Part shown: positions 16,279-24,986 of the stretch, in pieces | Layout of the letters: each line of letters starts with the position of its first letter | Position numbering within the stretch: position 1 is the stretch's first letter | Assembly (NCBI RefSeq): GCF_007989605.1 | Contig: NZ_BJUL01000004.1 | Span: forward strand, 62,001 to 126,000 | Source of the DNA: Vreelandella venusta | GTDB lineage: Bacteria > Pseudomonadota > Gammaproteobacteria > Pseudomonadales > Halomonadaceae | Length of the DNA stretch: 64,000 nucleotides | Direction: 5' to 3' | Program-made: the position numbers and the translations under genes | Notes under the pieces: generated by a model | Seen by the model: only the letters and a program-made list of their open reading frames with translations | What the model was told of the DNA's origin: nothing | Database searches by the model: none

Positions 16279-16654
16279 CTTATAGACCTCGTTATTATTG
16301 AGTTTTTAATAGGTTTATCAGCAGCGATGTTGTTCGTTCAGCAGGAGTTTTTTAGATTTATCATCTAAGGCATTGGCAATAGAAATACTTCCTAGAAGTA
16401 CACCACCCTTTCATCTATACCAGCTAATTAATCACAATGCGTCATCGCACTTTCAACACTTCAACAGCATTGCGATCACATCACTGTTACAAAAGAATAC
16501 GAGGGTAACGATGACTTAACGTGTCTATTCCTCGGCTTTTCGTGCTGCTTCCAGGGGAAATCCCCATGGTTCAGCCAATAATGCTTCTGAGCTAGCTGCG
16601 TTAAGAAACTATTAAAATTTATCTATAAGACCTATCAGAAACGAAAAATAAACT
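16279..16654. other. Intergenic region upstream of the NhaC-type gene
   Basis: No gene is visible. It should contain the promoter of the minus-strand NhaC-type gene. A small palindrome ACTTC-cta-GAAGT lies at 16387-16399 and may be an operator; otherwise nothing distinctive. Confidence 0.5.
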
Positions 16655-16690
16655 AAAAAACGCCAGACTCATCAGCAATAAACTGGCGTT
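16655..16690 (-). terminator. Terminator after the SbtA-like gene
   Basis: AACGCCAG pairs with CTGGCGTT, with a T-run on the minus-strand side (plus-strand A-run at 16655-16660). It lies about 70 bases beyond the stop codon at 16762. Confidence 0.88.
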
Positions 16691-16761
16691 AAACTTCAAT
16701 TAAACAATAAGTTATTCCAATAACAGGGGAGTCAAATTGAGGCGATAGCCCAACCTATTAG

Positions 16762-17703
16762 TTAGTTAACTAAGTACTCCAGTAGTCTATGGTAAAGTGG
16801 AATCCCAAGCATTACGTTGAGAGGAAAAGTAATGCCGAGTGACGCTAACATCGCAAGGCCAATGTTTGCTTGCGGAATAGCTGCACGCATTGCGGCCGGC
16901 GCTGCTATATAGGAAGCACTAGCAGCCAATGCGGCAAGAATCACCACTGACCCCACTGGCAAACCAACTAGCGTACCTACCAGAATCCCCAGCAGTGACA
17001 ACAGCAGTGGTGTGACCAGCGCAAAGGTCACTAAGCGCCAATGATGCCAGGGCATTGGGCGTAGCGTCTGCGCGGCGGTCAACCCCATTTCTAGCAGGAA
17101 TAACGCCAATACGCCTTTAAAAGCCCCAGTAAACAGTGCAGTGACTTCTTCCCCTTGAAATGGCCCATATAGCGTGCCGATCGCAACCCCACCAGCTAAC
17201 AGAATAACGCCCCGGTTGGTTAAAGTTTCATGCCATAATTTGCGGGTACTCTCTTTAACAGCGGCGCCTTGATAGCGCCTAAATAGAGCTATCGCCACCA
17301 TAATCGCGGGTAGCTCCATAGCAACTAAATAGAGCGTTACTTCACTACCCACTGCTAACTGACGTGCCTCTACATACGCCAGAGCGACCGCAAACGTGCC
17401 AGCACTAACCGAACCATAGTGAGCAGCAATGCTAGCGCTGTCGGCGGCGGAAAGCCGCACCCAGCGGCGCAACACCGGCATCAGCATTAGCGGTATAAAC
17501 GCTGACAACAGCGCTACGCCGGTAAGTTCTGGCATCAATCCCCAATGGATATTGCCATGCAGCGCCATTCCCCCTTTTAAGCCAATGGTGAGCATTAATA
17601 ACAGGCTTAAGGTGTCGTAAGTAGCTTTAGGTACCTGAAGATCCGACTTTACTGCTCCGGCGACTAGCCCCAATAAAAAAAACATCACCACAATATCTGG
17701 CAT
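16762..17703 (-). CDS. SbtA-like sodium-dependent bicarbonate permease
   Basis: This integral membrane protein has 313 residues and about 10 hydrophobic segments. The pattern MLTIGLKGGMALHG, then AAHYGSVSAGTFAVALAYVE, and ALAASASYIAAPAAMRAAIP is typical of the SbtA (DUF897) family, whose cyanobacterial members import bicarbonate with sodium. The ATG at 17703 is 8 bases after GAGGAG; two in-frame GTG codons upstream are too close to that site. No PII-like SbtB regulator gene is next to it. The substrate in a heterotroph is not proven; anaplerotic bicarbonate supply is an inference. Confidence 0.85.
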   Translation of the reverse strand: MPDIVVMFFLLGLVAGAVKSDLQVPKATYDTLSLLLMLTIGLKGGMALHGNIHWGLMPELTGVALLSAFIPLMLMPVLRRWVRLSAADSASIAAHYGSVSAGTFAVALAYVEARQLAVGSEVTLYLVAMELPAIMVAIALFRRYQGAAVKESTRKLWHETLTNRGVILLAGGVAIGTLYGPFQGEEVTALFTGAFKGVLALFLLEMGLTAAQTLRPMPWHHWRLVTFALVTPLLLSLLGILVGTLVGLPVGSVVILAALAASASYIAAPAAMRAAIPQANIGLAMLASLGITFPLNVMLGIPLYHRLLEYLVN

Positions 17704-17917
17704 CACCACTGCTCCTCAGGATCAAAAGAGACTGCATTCTGCGAGCGATGGCACTAGATAACTAATAATATATTAAAAGAAATACATAGATAATCCTCTA
17801 TACCGCTAACATTACCTCATCGCTACTCATTAATAAGCAGTGGTGATAGCTAATAGCTAGTGGTGATAATTTAATTAAGGACCTAACAGAGCCGCTAGGC
17901 GCGATGCCGGGAAGACC

Positions 17918-17939
17918 CCGCCCTGAGAATTCAGGGCGG
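17918..17939. terminator. GC-rich hairpin downstream of the gamma-glutamyltransferase gene
   Basis: CCGCCCTGA (17918-17926) pairs with TCAGGGCGG (17931-17939) around GAAT. It lacks a real T-run, so termination is only probable. Confidence 0.5.
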
Positions 17940-17962
17940 AGTGCTCAACGTTTAACGTAACC

Positions 17963-19702
17963 TTATAGGCCAATAGCAGATGAGGTGGAACGGCGAGGAT
18001 CGGCGCCACCAAAGAACATCCCGTCTTTGATCATGATTGACTGAGCAGCCCCCATGGCGGACTGCTGACTGACCGTGTGACCACGCTCTTCCAGCAAGTT
18101 AAGCGTATCTGGGCTAAAGCCTGCCTCAACGCGAATTTCATCAGGCAGCCACTGGTGGTGCATGCGCGGTGCGCTAACCGCTGATTGGATATTCATATCA
18201 TGATCAATCACGTTCATTAACACCTGTAGCGTTGTGGTGATAATACGTGAACCGCCGGGGCTGCCAGTCACCAGGAAGTTTTTGCCGTCTTGTTTGACGA
18301 TAGTGGGCGTCATAGACGAAAGCATTCGTTTGCCAGGTTCGACCTTATTGGCTTCGCCGCCAATCAATCCATAGGCGTTGGGCACACCAGGCTTGGCTGA
18401 AAAATCATCCATTTCGTTGTTGAGCAAGAAGCCCGCGCCATCCACGACGATGCCAGAACCATAGCTGAAGTTGATGGTGTACGTGTTTGAAACTGCCAGG
18501 CCACCGTCATCTACGATGGAAAAGTGAGTGGTTTCATTAGATTCGTAGTCGTTCGGATTACCAGGCGCAATGTCTGCACTAGGGGTAGCTTGGTCGCCAA
18601 TCTGGCTACGCAATTCGGCTGCATACTCCTTTGAGGTGATGCCAGCCAAAGGCACATCAACAAAGTCAGTATCGCCCAGGAACTCCGAGCGGTCAGCGTA
18701 AGCACGCTTCATGGCTTCAGCCATTAGGTGCATGCTTTCAGCAGAGCCAAAGCCAAGTTCACCGATAGGGTATTCTTCGAGAATATTCAGCATCTGCACA
18801 ATATGAGCACCACCGGAAGAAGGAGGACTCATGGCGTAAATATCGTAGCCGCGATAAGTACCGTGACTGGGCTCACGGATGATAGGAGCGTAACTAGCCA
18901 TGTCTTCCATGGTAATCAGCCCATCGTGACGCTCCATTTCGGCAACAATCAGCTCCGCTGTTTCTCCTTCATAAAACTCGCGCGCCCCTTGTTCAGCAAT
19001 GCGCCTGAGTGTCGCGGCTAGATCTGGTTGCTTGAAAATATCGCCAACTTCGTAGGCGCTACCGTCCTCCTTGAAGAACTTGGCCATGCTCGCATCCCAG
19101 GGTTCAAAACGTTCTCTGGTCTCTTGTAGCCCTTGAACAAAGCGTGGAGGTACGGCGAAGCCATCTTCAGCAAGACGAATAGCGGGTTCCAGTGCTTCAG
19201 CAAGGCTTAACGTACCGTACTCTTCCAGGGCCAGAGCTAGCCCCGCAACGGTGCCGGGAACACCCGCGGCTAAGTGAGTAAAGCGGGAGCGCTCGGTCAC
19301 TGCATCGCCATTTTCATCTTGGAACATAGCTTCAAAGGCAGCGGCAGGGGCCATCTCGCGGTAGTCAATGGCAATGACTTCATCGCTTGTTTCATCCGAG
19401 ATCAGCATAAATCCACCGCCACCAATATTACCGGAACGGGGCTGAGTCACCGCTAACGCAAAGCCTGCCACTACGGCAGCATCAACGGCATTGCCTCCTT
19501 CAGCAAGCACATCACGGGCAACCTCTGAGGCGAGAAAGTGGCTGGTAGCGACCATGCCATGGCTACTCTCTTGGGGATGAAAGCGCTCACCTTCCAAGAT
19601 CGCTTGCTGAGAGAATGCCTGTGGAGAGACTAACAACCCGCCGATGCATAAACTGGCCGTCAGCGTTTTAAGCGGACGCGAAGTTAAAAAGGGAATCATC
19701 AT
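17963..19702 (-). CDS. ggt: Gamma-glutamyltransferase
   Basis: This 579-residue periplasmic enzyme cleaves or transfers the gamma-glutamyl group of glutathione. The signal peptide occupies residues 1-33 (hydrophobic core SLCIGGLLVS). The precursor cuts itself before the catalytic threonine in NETTHFSIVDD to give large and small subunits. Other family motifs are SGNIGGGGFML, DYREMAPA, AAGVPGTVAGL, the substrate-binding PPSSGGAHIVQML, and MLSSMTPTIV with SPGGSRIITT in the small subunit. It stands alone and is divergent from a LysR gene at 19982, which may control it. Confidence 0.95.
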   Translation of the reverse strand: MMIPFLTSRPLKTLTASLCIGGLLVSPQAFSQQAILEGERFHPQESSHGMVATSHFLASEVARDVLAEGGNAVDAAVVAGFALAVTQPRSGNIGGGGFMLISDETSDEVIAIDYREMAPAAAFEAMFQDENGDAVTERSRFTHLAAGVPGTVAGLALALEEYGTLSLAEALEPAIRLAEDGFAVPPRFVQGLQETRERFEPWDASMAKFFKEDGSAYEVGDIFKQPDLAATLRRIAEQGAREFYEGETAELIVAEMERHDGLITMEDMASYAPIIREPSHGTYRGYDIYAMSPPSSGGAHIVQMLNILEEYPIGELGFGSAESMHLMAEAMKRAYADRSEFLGDTDFVDVPLAGITSKEYAAELRSQIGDQATPSADIAPGNPNDYESNETTHFSIVDDGGLAVSNTYTINFSYGSGIVVDGAGFLLNNEMDDFSAKPGVPNAYGLIGGEANKVEPGKRMLSSMTPTIVKQDGKNFLVTGSPGGSRIITTTLQVLMNVIDHDMNIQSAVSAPRMHHQWLPDEIRVEAGFSPDTLNLLEERGHTVSQQSAMGAAQSIMIKDGMFFGGADPRRSTSSAIGL

Positions 19703-19981
19703 AGGTGGAATTCCTTATAGTTATTAGCTTAGAAACATTTCAAATATAACAGCATACTTTTCTGCAACGCTATTCAAAGCCATATTCTTGGCCTTGAGAG
19801 TAACCCAACGTGCGCCACCTTAGTGTAATGTGGTTTAAACTCTTTTGTCTTCACCTGTCCATTAACGGGAAAGAATAGCTAGCTTTTCCATAATGGCTTG
19901 CTGGGTATTCGTTGATAAAGCTGATCGACACCACGACCCAATAATGATGCATTAAGAGACGCCCCAGGAGTTTCGGTTGCT

Positions 19982-20950
19982 ATGAATATTCGCCATCTGA
20001 CCTTTAGGTTGCTCCAGGTATACGTAACCGTCGTTAGATGTGGCTCCATCAGCGAAGCCGCAAGACAGCTTCACCTTACCCAGCCAACCGTCTCACAGCA
20101 GTTGAAACGCCTCCGAGAAGCGGTAGGTAGCCCGTTGTTAGAACAGCATGCCCAACAACTGACGATGACCGCCACAGGGCAAGCGCTTTATCAGGCAAGC
20201 CGGGATGTGTTGGGACGCTTTGACGACTTCGCAGATCAGCTCAGTGACTTACAGTATGGCAGCAAGGGGCGATTTAGTATTGCGCTCGTGAATACTGCAC
20301 AGTACGTTTTACCACGCCTCTTAGGACCTTTTAGCCAGGCGTTCCCTGATGTCGATGTCACTGTGCATATCGGTAATCGTCGACAGGTATTGGCGCGTTT
20401 TGAGCGTCAGGAAGATGATCTTTACGTCTTTAGCCATCCGCCTGCGCTTGCTCACGCGGTCGCGTCACGCTTTATGCGCAACCCCTTAGTTGCCATTGCC
20501 GCCGCCGACCACTCCCTGGCTCAACAGGAAACCGTGACGATGGAGCAGCTACTAAGTGAGCGCTTACTGCTACGCGAGCCAGGCTCTGCCACACGTATGC
20601 TATTAGACAGCTGGCTGCAAGAGCACGGACTGACCATGCAAAAAACATTACAGATGGCCAGCAACGAGGCCATACGAGTAAGCGTGGCCGCCAATATGGG
20701 CGTTGCAGTGTTATCTGAACACGTGTTGCCTAATGAGCATCCTGACCTCGTGGTGTTACCCGTTCAGGGGCTACCTATTGAGAGCCACTGGCAATTTATC
20801 GTGCGTAATGATCAGCGCCTTCCGCAGTCAGCACAACGCTTTCTTCACTACGCTCACGAGCACCTGACACAGTGGATTGAACCGCGCTTTGTATGCAATG
20901 AACTAGACACCTTGCTGAATGCCTACCCGACGTTTCCCTTGCGTGGCTAG
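19982..20950 (+). CDS. LysR-family transcriptional regulator
   Basis: This protein has 322 residues. The N-terminal HTH reads LRLLQVYVTVV-like lead-in then GSISEAARQLHLTQPTVSQQLKRLRE, followed by LLEQHAQQLTMTATGQALY, typical of LysR proteins. The rest is the periplasmic-binding-like effector domain. A ribosome site CCAGGAG precedes the ATG. It is divergent from ggt, with 279 bases between, and lies upstream of a prephenate-dehydratase-like gene in the same direction. The targets and inducer are unknown; ggt or the downstream gene are candidates. Confidence 0.92.
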   Translation: MNIRHLTFRLLQVYVTVVRCGSISEAARQLHLTQPTVSQQLKRLREAVGSPLLEQHAQQLTMTATGQALYQASRDVLGRFDDFADQLSDLQYGSKGRFSIALVNTAQYVLPRLLGPFSQAFPDVDVTVHIGNRRQVLARFERQEDDLYVFSHPPALAHAVASRFMRNPLVAIAAADHSLAQQETVTMEQLLSERLLLREPGSATRMLLDSWLQEHGLTMQKTLQMASNEAIRVSVAANMGVAVLSEHVLPNEHPDLVVLPVQGLPIESHWQFIVRNDQRLPQSAQRFLHYAHEHLTQWIEPRFVCNELDTLLNAYPTFPLRG

Positions 20951-21085
20951 GGCTTCGATTAATTAACTTGCAGACGCAACAACGCCCGTTAATGCTTAAA
21001 AGTTAGATGACGTTTCTCACAATGCGTTGCTGAGTGGCTCCCTACTACCTTGCAGTCAACATAACTATTTTCGAAGGAATTCGCT

Positions 21086-21634
21086 GTGCAAATTGCCACC
21101 CTCGGCCCTAGCGGCAACAATCATGAATTAATTGCTCTGCGCTATTTAGCAAAGCATGCTCAGCCATCCACCAACCTGCATCTTTTCGAACAGTTTGAAG
21201 AGGCGTTTGAAGCGCTGATTGAAGGGCAAGTAAGCCACCTGCTCCAGTGCACTGCTCACTTTGCCCACAGCGATTGTGTAGGCCGCTATATGCACCGCGC
21301 CTACCCGGTCGATGCTTTTATTGCAGGCAGCAAGCCTTTAGCATTAGTTGCTCAACGCGGCATAGCCACCCCTCGCCATGTGGCTATTCAGCCAGCTACC
21401 CGCCATTACACAGATTTAAGCAGCTTTGGCGATATTATCGAAGCGCCCACGACGATTGCCGTGGCTGAAGGCTTGCTAGCGGGTACCTTTGAGGCCGGGA
21501 TTTGCGCTGAAGAGGTCATGAGTCAAGCGCCTGAGCAACTTAAGCTGGTGGCGTCGCTGGGGCCTGCACTAGATACCTGGGTGGTGTATGCCACCACCCC
21601 GTTACCGTCCACGTCACCGCTGCTTTTAAGCTAG
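21086..21634 (+). CDS. Prephenate dehydratase-like binding-domain protein, 182 aa
   Basis: The N-terminus IATLGPSGNNHELIALRYL resembles the TLGPxGTxS entry of prephenate dehydratase catalytic domains, which have a periplasmic-binding-like fold. However, the conserved Thr-Arg-Phe triad of the active site is not seen and there is no ACT domain, so dehydratase activity is doubtful. No signal peptide is present. The start is GTG with GAAGGA upstream. It follows the LysR gene by 135 bases. It may be a small-molecule-binding or lyase-like protein of unknown role. Confidence 0.65.
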   Translation: MQIATLGPSGNNHELIALRYLAKHAQPSTNLHLFEQFEEAFEALIEGQVSHLLQCTAHFAHSDCVGRYMHRAYPVDAFIAGSKPLALVAQRGIATPRHVAIQPATRHYTDLSSFGDIIEAPTTIAVAEGLLAGTFEAGICAEEVMSQAPEQLKLVASLGPALDTWVVYATTPLPSTSPLLLS

Positions 21635-21676
21635 CGACCTTTTAACCAAGTGCTGTTTGCTATTAAGCAAATACCC

Positions 21677-23479
21677 TTAAACGATAAAGATAACAGCCGC
21701 GCCCGCCACCACGAGCATTATCCGCAGCCAAATGGCTTTACGGGCGATGACACCAAACGAAATAGCCGTTAAACCAGCGGCTATTTTTAAACCATCGAGC
21801 AAAGCACCCGCTGGATTAAAAGCAAGCTGAATAACGTCAGGATTCGCGACCATCGCTAATGGAATGATGTACAGCCCTATGCCCAAAGCCATGGCCTTAA
21901 GCGCTACTTTCAGCCAGTTTTCACCTACCATTCCCGCCGCGATAAACACTCCTCCACAGACAGGCGGCGTAATCGTCGAAAGCAGCGCATACCAAAACAC
22001 AAACAGGTGCGCCAACAACGGCTCTAATCCGAGCGATATAAGCGCGGGTCCTGCCACCGACACACAAATGACATAGGCTGCTGTTGTTGGCACCTCCATC
22101 CCCAAGATCAGGCAGGCCAGTGCGGTTAACAATAGCGCAGGCCATAGCAGGTCATTTGAGAGCGATAAGATACCCGACGTAATCTTTACGCCAAGACCTG
22201 TCAACGAGAGCACACCAATCACTAGAGAGGCGCACAAAATAATCGCGCCAATAGTGGCAATTTGACGCCCCGCGGTCACCACCGCATCCGCTAAGCGATT
22301 TGCAAACCCAGCAATTGAGAAGCGCAGCGTAACATCAACCAGCAGCAGCGCTGCACCGGCAAATATCGCAATACTGGCGGCATATTGAGGTGTGTACCCG
22401 CCGTTAAAAATACGCTCTAACAACAGTACAAACGGCACCGCAAAAAAGAGTGACGTGATCAGCACTTCTTTGGCGGCTGGCTGCTCGCTGGCATCAATCG
22501 GCTGCAAGTCATGGCGCGTTGCGTAGGCATTAATGCCCATCCATACCGTCAGAAAATAGAGCACAGCGGGTAGCGTTGCTGCGGCCATGATTTGTGTATA
22601 GGGCGTGCCGGTTAGCTCTACCATGACGAATGCTCCCGCCCCCATCAGCGGTGGCATTATTTGCCCGCCTGAAGACGCTACCGCTTCTACCGCGCCCGCA
22701 AACGAACGCGGATAGCGCAAACGTACCATAGAGGGAATCGTAATCGCCCCAGTAGAAGCAACGTTCGCTGAGGCTGAGCCTGAAATGGATCCCATCAACG
22801 CCGATGAAATTACCGATACTTTGGCTGCACCACCGGTTAAGCGCCCAGCAACGGCACTCGCTAAATTCATGAAACCTTGGCCAGCTTCGCCAGCATTCAG
22901 TACCGCACCAAAGATCACAAAGATAGCCACGACACCAACACTAACCCCTGTTAGCGAGCCCCATAGCCCCCCTTCTGCAATCGTCAATGACCCCACCATG
23001 CTTTGCAGCGGCAAACCAGGATGACCAAATGCGCCAGGCACATACTGGCCAAAAGCGCCGTAAAGTAGTGCCATTAACGCCACCAACGGCAGCGGCCAAC
23101 CAATCGCACGCCTAGCGGCCTCCAGGGCCAGTACAATTAAGAAAAGCCCAATCGCCATCTGCAGATGGGTATCAATAAAGCCATACTGATTCGCCAGTGA
23201 GGCTTCATTAAGCGCGATGTAGCCACAAGCGGCTACCCCCAATAGCGTCAGCCCCCAGCCGCTAATGCGCTGAAAAGGAGTTTTCGCCATATAAATCAAC
23301 ACCCAAGGCAGCAGTAACGCCATATGCAATGGCCTGCTCACCAGGGCGGGCGTTAAACCGTAAAAAATAAGTCCTAAATGAAACCCAACGCTAATGACAC
23401 CTAACGCAATCCAACCAGGGGACGCCACCGCATTCGGTGTGGCGTTATCAGCCGTCTGAGACGAAAAAAGAGCATGCAT
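21677..23479 (-). CDS. TRAP transporter permease, fused 4TM/12TM type
   Basis: This inner-membrane protein of about 600 residues joins the small (DctQ-like) and large (DctM-like) TRAP permease subunits. The large-subunit region shows FVIFGAVLNAGEAGQGFMNLA, then GSISGSASANVASTGAITIPSM and SSGGQIMPPLMGAGAFVMVE, followed by many hydrophobic segments and STITPPVCGGVFIAAGM. The ATG at 23479 (MHALFSSQ) is preferred over the 9-codon upstream extension. The partner TAXI solute-binding gene lies 88 bases upstream with a hairpin between them. Transport uses the sodium gradient in known members. Confidence 0.93.
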   Translation of the reverse strand: MHALFSSQTADNATPNAVASPGWIALGVISVGFHLGLIFYGLTPALVSRPLHMALLLPWVLIYMAKTPFQRISGWGLTLLGVAACGYIALNEASLANQYGFIDTHLQMAIGLFLIVLALEAARRAIGWPLPLVALMALLYGAFGQYVPGAFGHPGLPLQSMVGSLTIAEGGLWGSLTGVSVGVVAIFVIFGAVLNAGEAGQGFMNLASAVAGRLTGGAAKVSVISSALMGSISGSASANVASTGAITIPSMVRLRYPRSFAGAVEAVASSGGQIMPPLMGAGAFVMVELTGTPYTQIMAAATLPAVLYFLTVWMGINAYATRHDLQPIDASEQPAAKEVLITSLFFAVPFVLLLERIFNGGYTPQYAASIAIFAGAALLLVDVTLRFSIAGFANRLADAVVTAGRQIATIGAIILCASLVIGVLSLTGLGVKITSGILSLSNDLLWPALLLTALACLILGMEVPTTAAYVICVSVAGPALISLGLEPLLAHLFVFWYALLSTITPPVCGGVFIAAGMVGENWLKVALKAMALGIGLYIIPLAMVANPDVIQLAFNPAGALLDGLKIAAGLTAISFGVIARKAIWLRIMLVVAGAAVIFIV

Positions 23480-23505
23480 GCCGAGTTGCCTATCCCTATA
23501 AAACA

Positions 23506-23531
23506 ACGCAACGGCCTACAGACCGTTGCGT
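23506..23531 (-). terminator. Intra-operon hairpin between TAXI binding-protein and permease genes
   Basis: On the minus strand ACGCAACGG pairs with CCGTTGCGT around an 8-base loop, followed by TGTTTTATAG. It ends some transcripts after the binding-protein gene, which would make more binding protein than permease. Confidence 0.65.
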
Positions 23532-23567
23532 ATTATCAGTGCCAAAAAAACGCTGCTAAGGCAGCCT

Positions 23568-24545
23568 CTATCGAAGAGCATCAGGCACATCGACTCCTGC
23601 TTCTTCATAATAACGCAGTGCACCGGGGTGCAGCGTACCGGCCATATTACTCAGCATATCGGGCGAGATACTGCTCCACCAAGCCGTTTCTTCAGCCATG
23701 GCATCGCGACGTTCCCAGAAGGTTTTTGTCAGGGCATACGCGGTATCGTCATCCATTTGTGTGGTCGTGTAAGCGATGACCGGTAGTGACGTGGTTTGCA
23801 CATCCTCGTCCACGCCAGGGTACGTGCCACCAGGAATCGTCTGACGAGCAGCGCCTGTTTGCGCTATCTGCTCATCGCTAAAGCTCACCAGAGTGATTGG
23901 CATGCTGGCAGCCGTTTCAATAACATTCGGGGTTGGGAAGGAGCTGGCCGTCACAAAGGCATCAATCTGACCATTTTTTAACGCATCTGGCCCACTTCCA
24001 ATAGAAGCGTCAGCAACACGCACTTTCTCTTCTAGCCCAAACAGCTCTAGATACCGAGTAGCTTCCCGAGCGCCAAAAGTACCTCGGCCGATTAAGATGT
24101 GTTTATCTTCAAGCGCAGCCATATCGGTCACACCGTCATCGCCTGCGATCACAAAATGCATGGTGATAGAGGGAATCGGAAACAGGCCGCGAATTTCTTG
24201 GAAACGAGGGTGCTGACGTTCGGCAAACGCCCCTTCCCCAGCCATAGCCTGTTCAACTAAGGCTGGCGGCGTAGTGAAGACATAGTTTCCTTGCCGAGCC
24301 ATCACCTCCATCACATTCTGCACCGAACCCTGGCTTTCTTCTAACGTCAGGATAATGGCATCGTCAGTGCCTTGGCGCACTGCCTCAGAGAGTTCAACAC
24401 CCATCTGGTAATAGGCGGTACCCGCCGATGCTGATTTATAAGTAACCCGTGTTTCTGCTTGTGCTGTCATGGCAGCAGCGGCCAGGGCAAGCGTGGCGGC
24501 CGAGACGCCTAACGTGCGATAAAGGGAGCGAAGTGAGTGGTGCAT
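23568..24545 (-). CDS. TAXI-family TRAP transporter solute-binding protein
   Basis: This is a 325-residue periplasmic protein. A signal peptide (ALAAAAMTAQA) is followed by TRVTYKSASAGTAYYQMGVELSEAVRQ, the TAXI-family start. LIGRGTFGAREATRYLELFGL and DALKNGQIDAFVTASSFPTPN follow the family layout. It feeds the fused permease encoded next in the operon. TAXI proteins characterised elsewhere bind glutamate, glutamine or other organic acids; the ligand here cannot be told from sequence. The terminator-like hairpin after the gene suggests higher expression than the permease. Confidence 0.92.
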   Translation of the reverse strand: MHHSLRSLYRTLGVSAATLALAAAAMTAQAETRVTYKSASAGTAYYQMGVELSEAVRQGTDDAIILTLEESQGSVQNVMEVMARQGNYVFTTPPALVEQAMAGEGAFAERQHPRFQEIRGLFPIPSITMHFVIAGDDGVTDMAALEDKHILIGRGTFGAREATRYLELFGLEEKVRVADASIGSGPDALKNGQIDAFVTASSFPTPNVIETAASMPITLVSFSDEQIAQTGAARQTIPGGTYPGVDEDVQTTSLPVIAYTTTQMDDDTAYALTKTFWERRDAMAEETAWWSSISPDMLSNMAGTLHPGALRYYEEAGVDVPDALR

Positions 24546-24986
24546 ATGAGTTCCTTAACGTGTCCAACGGCCAGCTGTGTGGCCTCGTTTTTATTGACTA
24601 AAAGTGACGACAAAAGCTAAATTGCAAGCCTTTAGACGCAGCATAATGATCAACCATACCAACGCAGCCATCAATATGGTCGCGCATGTTGCTCAATTTT
24701 ATTACAGCCTGAAGAGCGACCTACAGGCAGCCAATAGACTTACAAAGCAACGGAGACCAATAAATATCGTCATTCTATTATGTTTATCTGATTTATGATT
24801 AAACTCTTTACATTTATTTTGCCATATTACTATTAGCTAAACGGATAATTTCCAAAAAAAAGACGTAATTACTTGCTTATCAAAGCATTTCATTCGGTTT
24901 AATTCCGTATTGCAATGCAATATAACTTGTTAAACTAACGGCGCTTATTCCCCCTACCTTTTAACCAATATAAGGATAAACACGCC
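24546..24986. other. Divergent intergenic region with a perfect palindrome before nhaD
   Basis: These 440 bases contain no gene. At 24908-24922 TATTGCA-A-TGCAATA is a perfect 7+7 palindrome, 65 bases before the nhaD start and overlapping possible -10 hexamers (tataac at 24921). It is a plausible operator for nhaD control. The promoter of the TRAP operon should be near 24550-24620. Confidence 0.5.
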
